A stretch of DNA of 26,182 nt from a virus, in IMG/VR virus record IMGVR_UViG_3300025137_003545, positions 1 through 26,182 of that record. One strand, 5' to 3'. The notes below the pieces were generated by a model that was not told the DNA's origin, made no database searches, and saw nothing but the letters and a program-made list of their open reading frames with translations. The translations under genes and the position numbers were made by a program. Of the stretch, positions 14,088 through 21,284 are shown one piece after another. How positions within the stretch are numbered: the stretch's first letter is position 1; each line of letters begins with the position of its first letter.

Positions 14088-14776
14088 CCTACAAAACTGT
14101 ATCTGTTTGTTGGTGCTATATAACTTATAGGACTTACAAAATGTTTGTTTGTATTAGGTTTACTCACGTCAAGTAGTACTAGTCTATTTGCTAATGGCAT
14201 TATTGTTGTAGTTACACGATTTTGCTCATTTAGTAAACATAGTTCTCCGCCATATTCTTTCTTCCAGTTTTTACTAAAGTAAAACAAATATGCTATTTTT
14301 CTTTTTGGATCATAATGCGGTGTAATCCAATTATCATATTTGTAATAACTAAATGTTGGATAGAATGTTTTTAAGTTTTCAAACCCACTAATATTTTGTA
14401 CCCAGTCACGGAATGAAGCACCCTCAAGTGTTGTATAAGCGATGCCTGTTGCAAACTCATGTGTATGTGCGTTGGGTATAGTAGTCTTTTCATCTATGCC
14501 ATGTACTCTATGAAAGTAACTAAAGTCTCCTGGCTTTGTACCGTATACAACTTTTTGTTCTAGCCTTTTGCCATTAGCAGGTTGCATAGCAGGAACAGTT
14601 TCATGCCAGTCATTAATACCGCCTCTGAAGTCATAGTTTAGTTCAGGAACTGTTTTTTGTATTTCATCTAAGTACTCGTCTTGTAGAATACCATCTATTG
14701 CTAACCAGCCATTATCATTCCATTGATCTTTATACGACTGTTGCACACTTTCATCAAATATACCTAAGTTAAACAT
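14075..14776 (-). CDS. 2OG-Fe(II) oxygenase, prolyl-4-hydroxylase-like
   Basis: 233 residues. The C-terminal half has the double-stranded beta-helix pattern: H-Y-D in NWITPHYDPKRKIAYLFYFS supplies the iron HxD pair, YGGELCLLN follows, and NKHFVSPI with the closing NRYSFVGWF supplies the distal histidine and the 2OG-binding Arg. The family hydroxylates protein prolines or other substrates using oxygen and 2-oxoglutarate. The substrate is unknown. The start overlaps the upstream small gene by 8 bases and the end overlaps rpiB. Confidence 0.8.
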   Translation of the reverse strand: MFNLGIFDESVQQSYKDQWNDNGWLAIDGILQDEYLDEIQKTVPELNYDFRGGINDWHETVPAMQPANGKRLEQKVVYGTKPGDFSYFHRVHGIDEKTTIPNAHTHEFATGIAYTTLEGASFRDWVQNISGFENLKTFYPTFSYYKYDNWITPHYDPKRKIAYLFYFSKNWKKEYGGELCLLNEQNRVTTTIMPLANRLVLLDVSKPNTNKHFVSPISYIAPTNRYSFVGWFS

Positions 14777-14954
14777 CTTTTTCCCATTCGTTGCCGTATT
14801 GCTTTAGCCATAATGCGTAACCCCCGTCCCAAATAGTTTTGCCAGTAAAGCCACACTCTAATTTATATATCTGTGTACCATCACCATCATATTCCCAAGG
14901 TCTATCTGTTGGATCTAGTGCTAGTATACCTTCTTGAAAGTCTTCCCACTTCAT
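14769..14954 (-). CDS. Unknown small acidic protein (61 aa)
   Basis: Not recognised. Rich in Trp, Asp and Gly (DPTDRPWEYDGDGTQIYKLECGF, then TIWDGGYALWLKQYGNEW). The start codon overlaps the cupin gene's stop as ATGA and the end overlaps the oxygenase start by 8 bases, so it is a tightly coupled member of the operon. Confidence 0.65.
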   Translation of the reverse strand: MKWEDFQEGILALDPTDRPWEYDGDGTQIYKLECGFTGKTIWDGGYALWLKQYGNEWEKDV

Positions 14955-15241
14955 GGTTCAATTATCTCCACAACTAAATCGTTTACACCTTTAATAAGGC
15001 GGTGATATGTTTCTTTGGGTATAAAGTGCGTATCGCCCATTACTAAGTCTTTAGGTAGTTCGTTGTCCATTTGTAACTGCCAGCCGTCACTGCTCATAAT
15101 AATGATATGCCTATCGTTATGATCTCTATGCCATACTAAGTCATCTTCCCAAATTGTTTCTGGAAAGGTTCTAAGTCTTCTATTGTCTGAAAGTTTTTGT
15201 TCTACAAATGGATGTAGATTACCACCAAGTTCCGCCACCAC
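14951..15241 (-). CDS. Small cupin-domain protein
   Basis: 96 residues in the frame. The cupin core is visible: LVWHRDHNDRHIIIM with a possible metal-binding HxDH, then WQLQMDNELPKDLVMGDTHFIPKETYHRLI with the second cupin motif (G-D, P, H) and LVVEII as the closing strand. I recall similar single-cupin proteins from T4-like marine phages. The role is unknown. The start used is GTG 15241, which overlaps the upstream gene by 23 bases; GGGG lies a few bases upstream. A later start is possible because the first 28 residues lie outside the cupin core. Confidence 0.7.
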   Translation of the reverse strand: MVAELGGNLHPFVEQKLSDNRRLRTFPETIWEDDLVWHRDHNDRHIIIMSSDGWQLQMDNELPKDLVMGDTHFIPKETYHRLIKGVNDLVVEIIEP

Positions 15242-15794
15242 TTAACCCCAAGCTCTTTGCATAGCGAGGTAAACGGCAAGCCCAGTAACCGGCTTTTGTT
15301 TTATCTTTTTTATTTTCACAATCATGTCTAGCGGCAAAACTAGCTCTTGCTTTTGGATCTTTAAGTTTAACGGCAAGATTGCCTCCACCATCTTTAGCAC
15401 CAAAACTAACTTTAACTACGTTTCCTTTTTTGTTCTTTGTATAAACATAAAACTTTTTGGATCCGCCACGTTTTGGTTTGCTTAATTCTACTTTTTTACC
15501 TTGATACTCTGCTTCTGCAATGTTATGATTTTCTTCACTAATGATCATATCTAAAGGAACACTACCAACTCCTACAACCTTTACCCATTCGCCTAACTGG
15601 GTATCGCGAAGTATTTCTTCATCAAACCAATCAAGGTCAGTTAAACTACCTTCATTGTATTGTTCTCTTGCTTGTTTAAAAAGGTCAAAGTAAGCATCAC
15701 TACCAAAGCGATAAACACTTTCATGTAGAGGAATGCTATTTTTTGTGTGGTATTGAATACCTTCGTTTATAGATAATAGTTCATTGTATTTCAT
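15219..15794 (-). CDS. Probable head-packaged protein with conserved C-terminal phage module (191 aa)
   Basis: The N-terminus MKYNELLSINE followed by G fits the T4 capsid-targeting pattern with I-N-E as a protease site. The middle (LGEWVKVVGVGSVPLDM) is not recognised. The C-terminus KARASFAARHDCENKKDKTKAGYWACRL and a closing GLSGGGTWW form a module I recall at the ends of many marine phage proteins; its Cys/His residues suggest metal or DNA binding. No ribosome site is visible before ATG 15794, only the AT-rich gap after the oxygenase gene. Confidence 0.7.
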   Translation of the reverse strand: MKYNELLSINEGIQYHTKNSIPLHESVYRFGSDAYFDLFKQAREQYNEGSLTDLDWFDEEILRDTQLGEWVKVVGVGSVPLDMIISEENHNIAEAEYQGKKVELSKPKRGGSKKFYVYTKNKKGNVVKVSFGAKDGGGNLAVKLKDPKARASFAARHDCENKKDKTKAGYWACRLPRYAKSLGLSGGGTWW

Positions 15795-15802
15795 ATTATT
15801 AT

Positions 15803-16561
15803 TTATGCATAATTTGTAAACAGGCTTAAACCTAATTTCTTATACATTCCGCTATCTAAGAAGTTACTAGCACAGTGCAATCTAACACAATCAAATACAA
15901 TAACATCTCCGGGTACCCAATCGCAACTACGTTCAACACTAAAGCCTTCGCTCCACTGTGGATAATCATCTTTAAACATAGTGCTTATATCTGGTGTACG
16001 GTTATCTTCATGTAGTCCATGTATGCCTGAGTATTCGTACAATGGCCAATTATAAAAACTTTCAATGTCTGTACTACCTTTAAAACATTTAACAGGTGCA
16101 TGAAAAAACATTTGATCAAATATATGAAATTGTGCATCATTATCGTTTATAACTGCATCTTCATGATAAAAACGTTGTAATGGAATAACAAGACACTTAG
16201 CAGGCATAATATCATGTCTGTAGTCTACGTCATTGTGTATTACATAAGGTTTATTAGTTTCAAAGAAGTTACCACCCCAGACATTTAAGTTTAATCCTAG
16301 TTGTGTTGTTACTTTGTTGAATATGTTTATAAAGGAAGGATCATGTTTAAAATTACTAGCAATAAGTGTAGTAGGGCCAGTATTCTTATGATCACGTTGT
16401 GTGTTGTTATGGTATAGTTTAAGTAGTGTATCTCTGTCTGTGCGAGATAAGAATTGTTTTAACACAATGGTATCTGAAACCTTGCTGAGTATTTCATCAA
16501 CTTGTTCTTGTGGACGTTTAACTAATTTGCCGTCTGTAGGACGACCAACATTTCTTGTCAT
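15803..16561 (-). CDS. 2OG-Fe(II) oxygenase-like protein
   Basis: 252 residues. A double-stranded beta-helix is suggested by YVIHNDVDYRHD (H-x-D iron pair), KCLVIPLQRFY and the C-terminal DWVPGDVIVFDCVRLHCASNF, where LHCAS provides the distal histidine, followed by KKLGLSLFTNY with a basic residue for 2-oxoglutarate. The arrangement is phytanoyl-CoA-dioxygenase-like. The N-terminal 60 residues (VGRPTDGKLVKRPQ, then a helical segment) are separate. The substrate is unknown. It is one of three 2OG-oxygenase or hydroxylase-like genes in the window. Confidence 0.72.
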   Translation of the reverse strand: MTRNVGRPTDGKLVKRPQEQVDEILSKVSDTIVLKQFLSRTDRDTLLKLYHNNTQRDHKNTGPTTLIASNFKHDPSFINIFNKVTTQLGLNLNVWGGNFFETNKPYVIHNDVDYRHDIMPAKCLVIPLQRFYHEDAVINDNDAQFHIFDQMFFHAPVKCFKGSTDIESFYNWPLYEYSGIHGLHEDNRTPDISTMFKDDYPQWSEGFSVERSCDWVPGDVIVFDCVRLHCASNFLDSGMYKKLGLSLFTNYA

Positions 16562-16565
16562 TTGT

Positions 16566-16772
16566 TTACTTTTTGTTAGAAAGTTCTACTGGTGAGCAGT
16601 TAGAACAACTGCAATGTTTACAGATCTCTATTGATCTAGGAGAAGCGGGTTGTTCACAGGCATAATCTTTTACTTCTTTCCACAGTGGTCCACCACAATG
16701 TGATTCGTGTCCACAAATACGGCAACTAGTTGATGTGTATCCTGTTATGTCAGTAGCAAAGGTTTTACTCAT
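16566..16772 (-). CDS. Cys-rich putative zinc-binding protein (68 aa)
   Basis: The central part has CRICGHESHCGGPLW, a single Cys in DYACEQP, and then CKHCSCSNC: seven or eight Cys/His ligands, enough for one or two zinc sites. A role in binding nucleic acid or protein is possible, but the family is not known to me. AAGGA lies 8 bases before ATG 16772, and the start overlaps the VOC gene by 8 bases. Confidence 0.7.
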   Translation of the reverse strand: MSKTFATDITGYTSTSCRICGHESHCGGPLWKEVKDYACEQPASPRSIEICKHCSCSNCSPVELSNKK

Positions 16773-17181
16773 AGTAAGTTCCTTGTATGCTTTTTATTTC
16801 TAACATGTTAAAGTTAGGATCTTCTACAAAGAATGTTTCTTGTTGTGTATCTTTGCCTTCAAATCTTATATAAGGATTATCGTAAAATCCAATATTTTCT
16901 TCTACATGCTTCTTTACTTGTATATATGTCTCCCAAGGTAAGTGTACACCAAAATGTGGAACACATACTGCACCCATATCAACATCATGTCTACTTCTTG
17001 TAGATGACTTTGTTTCTCTTGGAGGAGTTTGATGTAGTGTAAGCTCATTGCCCCAAAAGTCAATGTCTTGCCATTTACCTTCTTCGTTTGGACCTAGCTC
17101 ACAACCTAATACGTTTGTGTAAAACGGTAATGTTGTTTTTAAATTTCCGCCTTCAATCGCTAAATGAAAACAATTTGACAT
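16765..17181 (-). CDS. VOC-family (glyoxalase/dioxygenase fold) protein
   Basis: 138 residues, one pair of VOC modules. FHLAIEGGNLKTTLPFYTNVLGCELG is the typical first module with the metal-ligand histidine, HFGVHLPW opens the second, and FFVEDPNFNMLEIKSI ends it with the ligand glutamate. Members include glyoxalases, resistance proteins and ring-cleaving dioxygenases. The substrate cannot be read from sequence. It lies two bases after the gene at 17184. Confidence 0.82.
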   Translation of the reverse strand: MSNCFHLAIEGGNLKTTLPFYTNVLGCELGPNEEGKWQDIDFWGNELTLHQTPPRETKSSTRSRHDVDMGAVCVPHFGVHLPWETYIQVKKHVEENIGFYDNPYIRFEGKDTQQETFFVEDPNFNMLEIKSIQGTYYE

Positions 17182-17183
17182 AG

Positions 17184-18071
17184 TTAGCCTTTTGCGGCGT
17201 GCATAGCAGCCATATGCTGTTTATACTTTTTAGAACCTTTTGGGTGCTTACTATAACCTTCATCAGCATGTTGCTTTGACATTGCAGCCTTAACTGCGTC
17301 AACAGTCATGTTTAATTCTTTAGCAATCTCTTCTACACTTTTTCCGTCTTGTTGTAACTTGTACATATACGGAATTGCTTCGTTCATATCGTCTTCTTCT
17401 AAGTCAGCATCTTCATATGTAGGAACAATTGACATTGATCTACGCAGTACACCAGAAAATTTAGTATTAAGGTCAAACATTGTTTGTAACTGATCAGTTA
17501 AATCGCCACTGTCTTTGTTCATTTCTGCTAATTGAATAATCATATTTTCAAGCATACGACGGTGTTCGCTAATCGCTCTAAGTTGTTTTATCATACGTCT
17601 TGCATTTACTTTTTCGTAATCAGCAGTATCATCTTCAGGTAAGTTTTTGGCGTCAGTTGCTTCTAATTCATCATGTGCAAAAGTTTCTTCTGAGCCGTCT
17701 GCAAACTTAACAGTACACTTGTCGCCTTCAACTTTAATGCACTTACCCGGTGCTTGACCTGGACCTTCTTCTTTTGGAATTACTGTGTCACCTACTTCAA
17801 ATCTTTCTAAGTCGTCAGTCGCTTCTTCTACAGTTGGAGTGGTAATAGCGATTGGCACTTCAGCAGTCATTCCAAGTATATTCTCTTGAATCTCTTCTGC
17901 TTCTTTTAGTGCTTTCCGTAAGCCTTCTTTGATGCTTTTTGTTTTTTTGTTTTTTGCTGTTTCAACTTGAATTTTATGATTTTTTCTACGTTCAGCAGTA
18001 TCTCTTTTTTCAATTTCGTTTAACTTTGCAACGAGATCAGTAAAGGACATATTAGCAACATTATCAGACAT
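17184..18071 (-). CDS. Probable virion-associated protein with coiled coil, small beta domain and HTH-like end
   Basis: About 295 residues from ATG 18071. Order: a charged coiled coil (SFTDLVAKLNEIEKRD on to EAEEIQ); a small beta domain FEVGDTVIPKEEGP through KCTVKFADGSEETFAHDEL resembling a KOW/Tudor-type barrel; a helical region; an HTH-like stretch GKSVEEIAKELNMTVDAVKAAM; and the tail SKHPKGSKKYKQHMAAMHAAKG. I chose ATG 18071 because GGAG stands 11 bases upstream and the upstream gene ends at 18076; a longer frame to 18134 would overlap it. Function unknown; the partner upstream is virion-type. Confidence 0.7.
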   Translation of the reverse strand: MSDNVANMSFTDLVAKLNEIEKRDTAERRKNHKIQVETAKNKKTKSIKEGLRKALKEAEEIQENILGMTAEVPIAITTPTVEEATDDLERFEVGDTVIPKEEGPGQAPGKCIKVEGDKCTVKFADGSEETFAHDELEATDAKNLPEDDTADYEKVNARRMIKQLRAISEHRRMLENMIIQLAEMNKDSGDLTDQLQTMFDLNTKFSGVLRRSMSIVPTYEDADLEEDDMNEAIPYMYKLQQDGKSVEEIAKELNMTVDAVKAAMSKQHADEGYSKHPKGSKKYKQHMAAMHAAKG

Positions 18072-18075
18072 TAGA

Positions 18076-18405
18076 TTATTCTCCGTTTGTATTAGTGGTA
18101 GTAGTTTCTTCGACGTCAGCCTGTACTTCAACATCAGGCATTCCTGCTTGAGAGTTTGCGTCCAACATCTTGTATTCTAAATGATGTGCAACACTGGATA
18201 GGTAGTCACTTGCTTTAGTGATCTTGGCCTGTACCCAACCTTCAAGTCCTTGTTCTTCAGAGACACCAGCAAGTAGTTTATGCAACTCTATTGCATACTT
18301 TGCCGTTTTGTATAAGTCGGAACGTGCCATTTGCACTTCATGATCAACTTCCATATGTCTAGCATCCATGCTAATATCTTCTTTTATAATTTGTTTTGCT
18401 CTCAT
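18076..18405 (-). CDS. Conserved marine phage helical protein with capsid-targeting-like start (109 aa)
   Basis: The N-terminus MRAKQIIKE followed by D fits the capsid-targeting/protease pattern (I-K-E). The body HEVQMARSDLYKTAKYAIELHKLL, LEGWVQAKITKASDYLSSVAHHLEY is a helical module I recall from many marine T4-like phage proteins, of unknown function. GGAG lies 8 bases before ATG 18405, and a CTAAATA late-like element is 31 bases upstream. It is followed after 4 bases by the gene at 18071, so the pair is probably expressed late together. Confidence 0.75.
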   Translation of the reverse strand: MRAKQIIKEDISMDARHMEVDHEVQMARSDLYKTAKYAIELHKLLAGVSEEQGLEGWVQAKITKASDYLSSVAHHLEYKMLDANSQAGMPDVEVQADVEETTTTNTNGE

Positions 18406-18435
18406 GATAACTCCAAACTTATCTTCATTACAGTG

Positions 18436-18442
18436 TATTTAG
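18436..18442 (-). promoter_or_regulatory. Late-like promoter element CTAAATA
   Basis: On the minus strand it reads CTAAATA in the context GACTAAATACACTG, 31 bases before ATG 18405. CTAAATA has been proposed as the late promoter core in cyanomyoviruses. It sits between a stem-loop and a virion-type gene, the right place for a late start. Confidence 0.35.
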
Positions 18443-18443
18443 T

Positions 18444-18459
18444 CTTTTTAAATAAAAAG
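18444..18459 (-). other. AT-rich stem-loop after the first SGNH gene
   Basis: CTTTTT and AAAAAG pair perfectly around AAAT, one base beyond the stop codon of the SGNH gene at 18461 and just before the CTAAATA element. A single C-G pair and no trailing T-run make it a weak terminator at best; it may only protect the transcript end. Confidence 0.3.
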
Positions 18460-18460
18460 T

Positions 18461-19075
18461 TTATTTTAATATTTTATATAATTGCCTTGTAAATGCAAAG
18501 TGTGTTTTTTCTCCAGGATGCACGTTATCTAGTGCATAATCATTTAATTCTCTACATATATCTTCAATATACAAAGGTTCAATTACTGCTTTATTCCATT
18601 TAGGTGTGTCGGCATAGTACTTATTATTAGGTATTAAGTTAATATGTTTAATATCTATATTATTATAAAAGTCATTTAACTGATTTAATCTTAAATAAAA
18701 ATCATTAAGTGTATCAATGTTACTGTGAAATTGTGCATAATATGTTTTACTAGCATTACTATCATTCCATGGTGCTAGTTCTGTTTCTGTGCCATTATCA
18801 TTATAAACAATATGCCTATCTGGATAAGTCCATTGTATAATTACTATATCTTTAGGATTATAGTCAAAGTTAATTGCTTTAGTCCATATTTCTTTATTAC
18901 TAGCACCAGGTCTACTTGTGTTAATACAATCACGGTTAAGTTTACGAGCAACACCATTAGCAAATGATAATTCACTAGCCACAGGACCTGCTTCATTGTT
19001 TTCTTCTTTAAAACAATCTGCTAACCCGTGTCCGTATGCTAAACTGCAACCATGTGTTATTAATCTTGCCGACAT
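18461..19075 (-). CDS. SGNH-hydrolase-like protein, paralogue 3 of 3
   Basis: 204 residues. Block I is LITHGCSLAYGHG (Ser), block II is RPGASNKEIWTKAI, a core strand is DIVIIQWTYPDRHIV, and block V is ALDNVHPGEKTHFAF (D-x-x-H). It is the most diverged of the three tandem copies and the only one starting MSARLITHG rather than MRLVAFG. The family includes esterases and carbohydrate O-deacetylases, so removal of acyl groups from host surface sugar is possible. The start overlaps the middle copy by 16 bases. Confidence 0.7.
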   Translation of the reverse strand: MSARLITHGCSLAYGHGLADCFKEENNEAGPVASELSFANGVARKLNRDCINTSRPGASNKEIWTKAINFDYNPKDIVIIQWTYPDRHIVYNDNGTETELAPWNDSNASKTYYAQFHSNIDTLNDFYLRLNQLNDFYNNIDIKHINLIPNNKYYADTPKWNKAVIEPLYIEDICRELNDYALDNVHPGEKTHFAFTRQLYKILK

Positions 19076-19656
19076 ATATTTAGATACTCTTGTGCTAAAT
19101 CTTCATGAAACTGTGTATCGCCGTGTTCTCCGTCGATTGCTTTATTGCTATTTACATAAATTGAATTCATATCAAATAATATTTTAGTATTTTGCCAACT
19201 AGGAGTTGGACTTAGTGTTCTAATATCTGTACTAAAGTTGTACATGTTAGGTACTAGCATGTTAGCATGATGTATGTATGTGTTTGCTAATATTGCCTTA
19301 TCATATGTATCATGTGTTAATGCTAAAAACCTTTTAACATAGTCTTGGTCGTGCCAAGTTGCTAATTGCTCAACTACACCATCTTGTCTTATTATACAAT
19401 CTCTGTTAGGGTAAGTCCATTGTACTACTATTAAGTCGTCAGGTTCAAAATTAAAGTTAATAATACGATGCCATATTTCTCTATTACTGCTTCCCCATTT
19501 ACTTGCATTAATACATTTACGATTTAAGAAATTTGCCATTAGTTGTGGCCATGCTAATTTACTAGGAGGAAGATCTCCAGGGCCTCCTATGTCTAACCAA
19601 CAATCTTCTAAGCCTACTCCGTAAGTATGGCTACAACCAAACGCAACTAATCGCAT
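19060..19656 (-). CDS. SGNH-hydrolase-like protein, paralogue 2 of 3
   Basis: 198 residues. Block I is AFGCSHTYGVG, block II is SKWGSSNREIWHRIINF, a core strand is DDLIVVQWTYPNRDCII, and the C-terminal D-G-E-H in DGEHGDTQFH is the DxxH position, though the usual H-P-G is changed to H-G-D. The first 23 coding-strand bases nearly coincide with those of the first copy, so the duplication is fairly recent or under strong selection. The catalytic pair seems present but the altered block V makes activity less certain. It overlaps its neighbours by 10 and 16 bases. Confidence 0.7.
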   Translation of the reverse strand: MRLVAFGCSHTYGVGLEDCWLDIGGPGDLPPSKLAWPQLMANFLNRKCINASKWGSSNREIWHRIINFNFEPDDLIVVQWTYPNRDCIIRQDGVVEQLATWHDQDYVKRFLALTHDTYDKAILANTYIHHANMLVPNMYNFSTDIRTLSPTPSWQNTKILFDMNSIYVNSNKAIDGEHGDTQFHEDLAQEYLNICRQD

Positions 19657-20282
19657 GACTCAAATGCCTCTTGTATATAATGATTAACACTCAATCTATG
19701 TATTCCTTTAGGATAATAATTAGGAATAGTTTTATTTTTTACTTTTTGTATTTTATCTAACATATAATTAGCAAATTGTTTATGACACTTTGGACCTGGG
19801 TGTATATTATCTGTTCCTCTGTCACCGGTTTCATATATTGGTTGTAAGTTTCCTAATAACGGAATAGTTTGCCATCGAGGATAAGGTATAAGTGATACTT
19901 CGTCGCAGGCAAAATTATAAATGTTTTTTATCAATGTATTTGCATGTTGAATATAAGTATGACTTTCTATAATTCTATCAAAGTCATCATATGTTTCAAC
20001 CATATATCTTGCTACTGTTTTATTCTTGTGCCAGTCACCAAGTTGCTCTACGTTGTCATTAGTAATAATACAATCTCTATTTGGAAAAGTCCATAGTACA
20101 ACTACAACATCGTCCGGTTCATAGTTGTAGTTAATTATATTCCACCATAGTTCTCGGTTACTACTTCCACTTTTACCTAAGTTAATGCATTTAACATCTA
20201 ATAACTCAGATAGTTGTGTTGGCCAGTTCGTATCACATGCTTCGCCTACGGTATTGCTACAACCAAACGCAACTAATCTCAT
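19647..20282 (-). CDS. SGNH-hydrolase-like protein, paralogue 1 of 3
   Basis: 211 residues. Block I is AFGCSNTVGEA, block II is GKSGSSNRELWWNIINY, a core strand is DDVVVVLWTFPNRDCII, and block V is GTDNIHPGPKCHKQFANYM, the most canonical of the three. It also has a longer basic C-terminus after IQKVKNK. It begins with an ATGA overlap at the apt stop codon, so it is expressed with apt from the promoter at 20839-20867. Likely an esterase or deacetylase; the substrate is unknown. Confidence 0.72.
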   Translation of the reverse strand: MRLVAFGCSNTVGEACDTNWPTQLSELLDVKCINLGKSGSSNRELWWNIINYNYEPDDVVVVLWTFPNRDCIITNDNVEQLGDWHKNKTVARYMVETYDDFDRIIESHTYIQHANTLIKNIYNFACDEVSLIPYPRWQTIPLLGNLQPIYETGDRGTDNIHPGPKCHKQFANYMLDKIQKVKNKTIPNYYPKGIHRLSVNHYIQEAFESCD

Positions 20283-20815
20283 TTAGTAACATCTAATGCT
20301 GATATAATATTACTGAAGTTTACTAACTCAGGATCGTTAATGTATTTTAGATTTATAATTGTTACTGCTCCAACTACTTTTGCACCTGTTTGTTCTATTA
20401 GTCTTTGTGTTGCTAATAAACTACCACCTGTAGCAATTAAGTCGTCTGCAATCATTACTCTACTTGTATGCCCTAGTATACCTTCTTGTAATACAACTGT
20501 ATCTTCACTGTATTCTGTACCATAACTTTCTTCAAGTAAACTACCAGGGTACTTTGCACCCTTTTTACGAATCATTACAAATGGAACACCAATGCAACTA
20601 GCAATTACACTGCCTACAACAAAGCCTCTGCTTTCAATACCAGCAATGTGTGTTATTTCACCGTTTCTATTATATAAATTTTGTAGTTCTACACTTAGTT
20701 CAGCGGCAACTTGATTCCATGCCGTTTGTGCAAATAAACTATTAATGTCATAAAAGTTTACTCCTGGCTCTGGGTAATCAGGGATAGTTCGTATATAATC
20801 TTTAATATCAATCAT
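20279..20815 (-). CDS. apt: Adenine phosphoribosyltransferase
   Basis: 178 residues from the chosen start. The PRPP-binding motif is VMIADDLIATGGSL; IRTIPDYPEPGVNFYDIN near the N-terminus and IAGIESRGFVVGSVIA are typical of APRT, as is PFVMIRKKGAKYPG. It converts adenine and PRPP to AMP. ATG 20815 has GGAG 6 bases upstream; a TTG at 20827 would include that ribosome site inside the gene and is unlikely. It is the first gene after a strong promoter and precedes the SGNH triplet. With rpiB and the BMP binding protein it suggests purine salvage. Confidence 0.92.
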   Translation of the reverse strand: MIDIKDYIRTIPDYPEPGVNFYDINSLFAQTAWNQVAAELSVELQNLYNRNGEITHIAGIESRGFVVGSVIASCIGVPFVMIRKKGAKYPGSLLEESYGTEYSEDTVVLQEGILGHTSRVMIADDLIATGGSLLATQRLIEQTGAKVVGAVTIINLKYINDPELVNFSNIISALDVTK

Positions 20816-20838
20816 TTGCTTCTCCAATGGTTATATAT

Positions 20839-20867
20839 AATATATAACACTTTGGACTAGAAGTCAA
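20839..20867 (-). promoter_or_regulatory. sigma70-type promoter for apt and the SGNH genes
   Basis: On the minus strand it reads TTGACT (20862-20867), 17 bases, TATATT (20839-20844). The -35 box follows directly on the upstream TAG stop codon. The run around the -10 box (TTATATATTATATATAA) is itself an AT palindrome. Confidence 0.7.
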
Positions 20868-21269
20868 CTATTTTGTTGAATAAATGTTTTTAACTTTTTT
20901 AGGATAGCCGGGTTGCTTTGGCTTTTTCTTGCCTTTTAGATAACCCTTAGGATCTACTGCACGGCGTATTGCTTTTTCTTTTCCAAATAATGGAAAGGCA
21001 ACGTGTGCAATATCTGTACTTGCTGTTGCATCTGCACTAGCATCTTCTTTTTTAATTGGTAGTTCAGGGTCGTATGCTTTCCATTCATCATATGTCAAAT
21101 ACATATCTGTATCTGGATCATAATACTTGCCTTCGTTATTATCGTAATAAACAACTTTACCTGAACGTGTCATAATAGGACCTTCTAGTCCATCACGTGC
21201 TTGGTACTTGTCTCTGTCAATTGGCGGAAGGATTGCGTATCCTTCATGTATAATATCATTTATTTTCAT
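20868..21269 (-). CDS. Probable head-packaged protein (133 aa)
   Basis: The N-terminus MKINDIIHE followed by G is a very good match to the T4 capsid-targeting sequence with an I-H-E cut site. The middle has a Tyr/Asp-rich stretch (GKVVYYDNNEGKYYDPDTD, MYLTYDEWKAYDPE), and the tail is highly basic (GYLKGKKKPKQPGYPKKVKN), suggesting DNA contact inside the capsid. The function is unknown. Only a poor ribosome site is visible (AAGG, 13 bases before ATG). Confidence 0.72.
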   Translation of the reverse strand: MKINDIIHEGYAILPPIDRDKYQARDGLEGPIMTRSGKVVYYDNNEGKYYDPDTDMYLTYDEWKAYDPELPIKKEDASADATASTDIAHVAFPLFGKEKAIRRAVDPKGYLKGKKKPKQPGYPKKVKNIYSTK

Positions 21270-21284
21270 AACGTTGTATTTACC

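Noticed and set aside
18444-18459. Rho-independent terminator
   Set aside because: Almost all A-T stem with no trailing T-run; kept only as a weak stem-loop.
21276-21282. Late promoter TAAATAC before the 20868 gene
   Set aside because: It ends only about 7 bases before the start codon, too close to leave a leader with a ribosome site.
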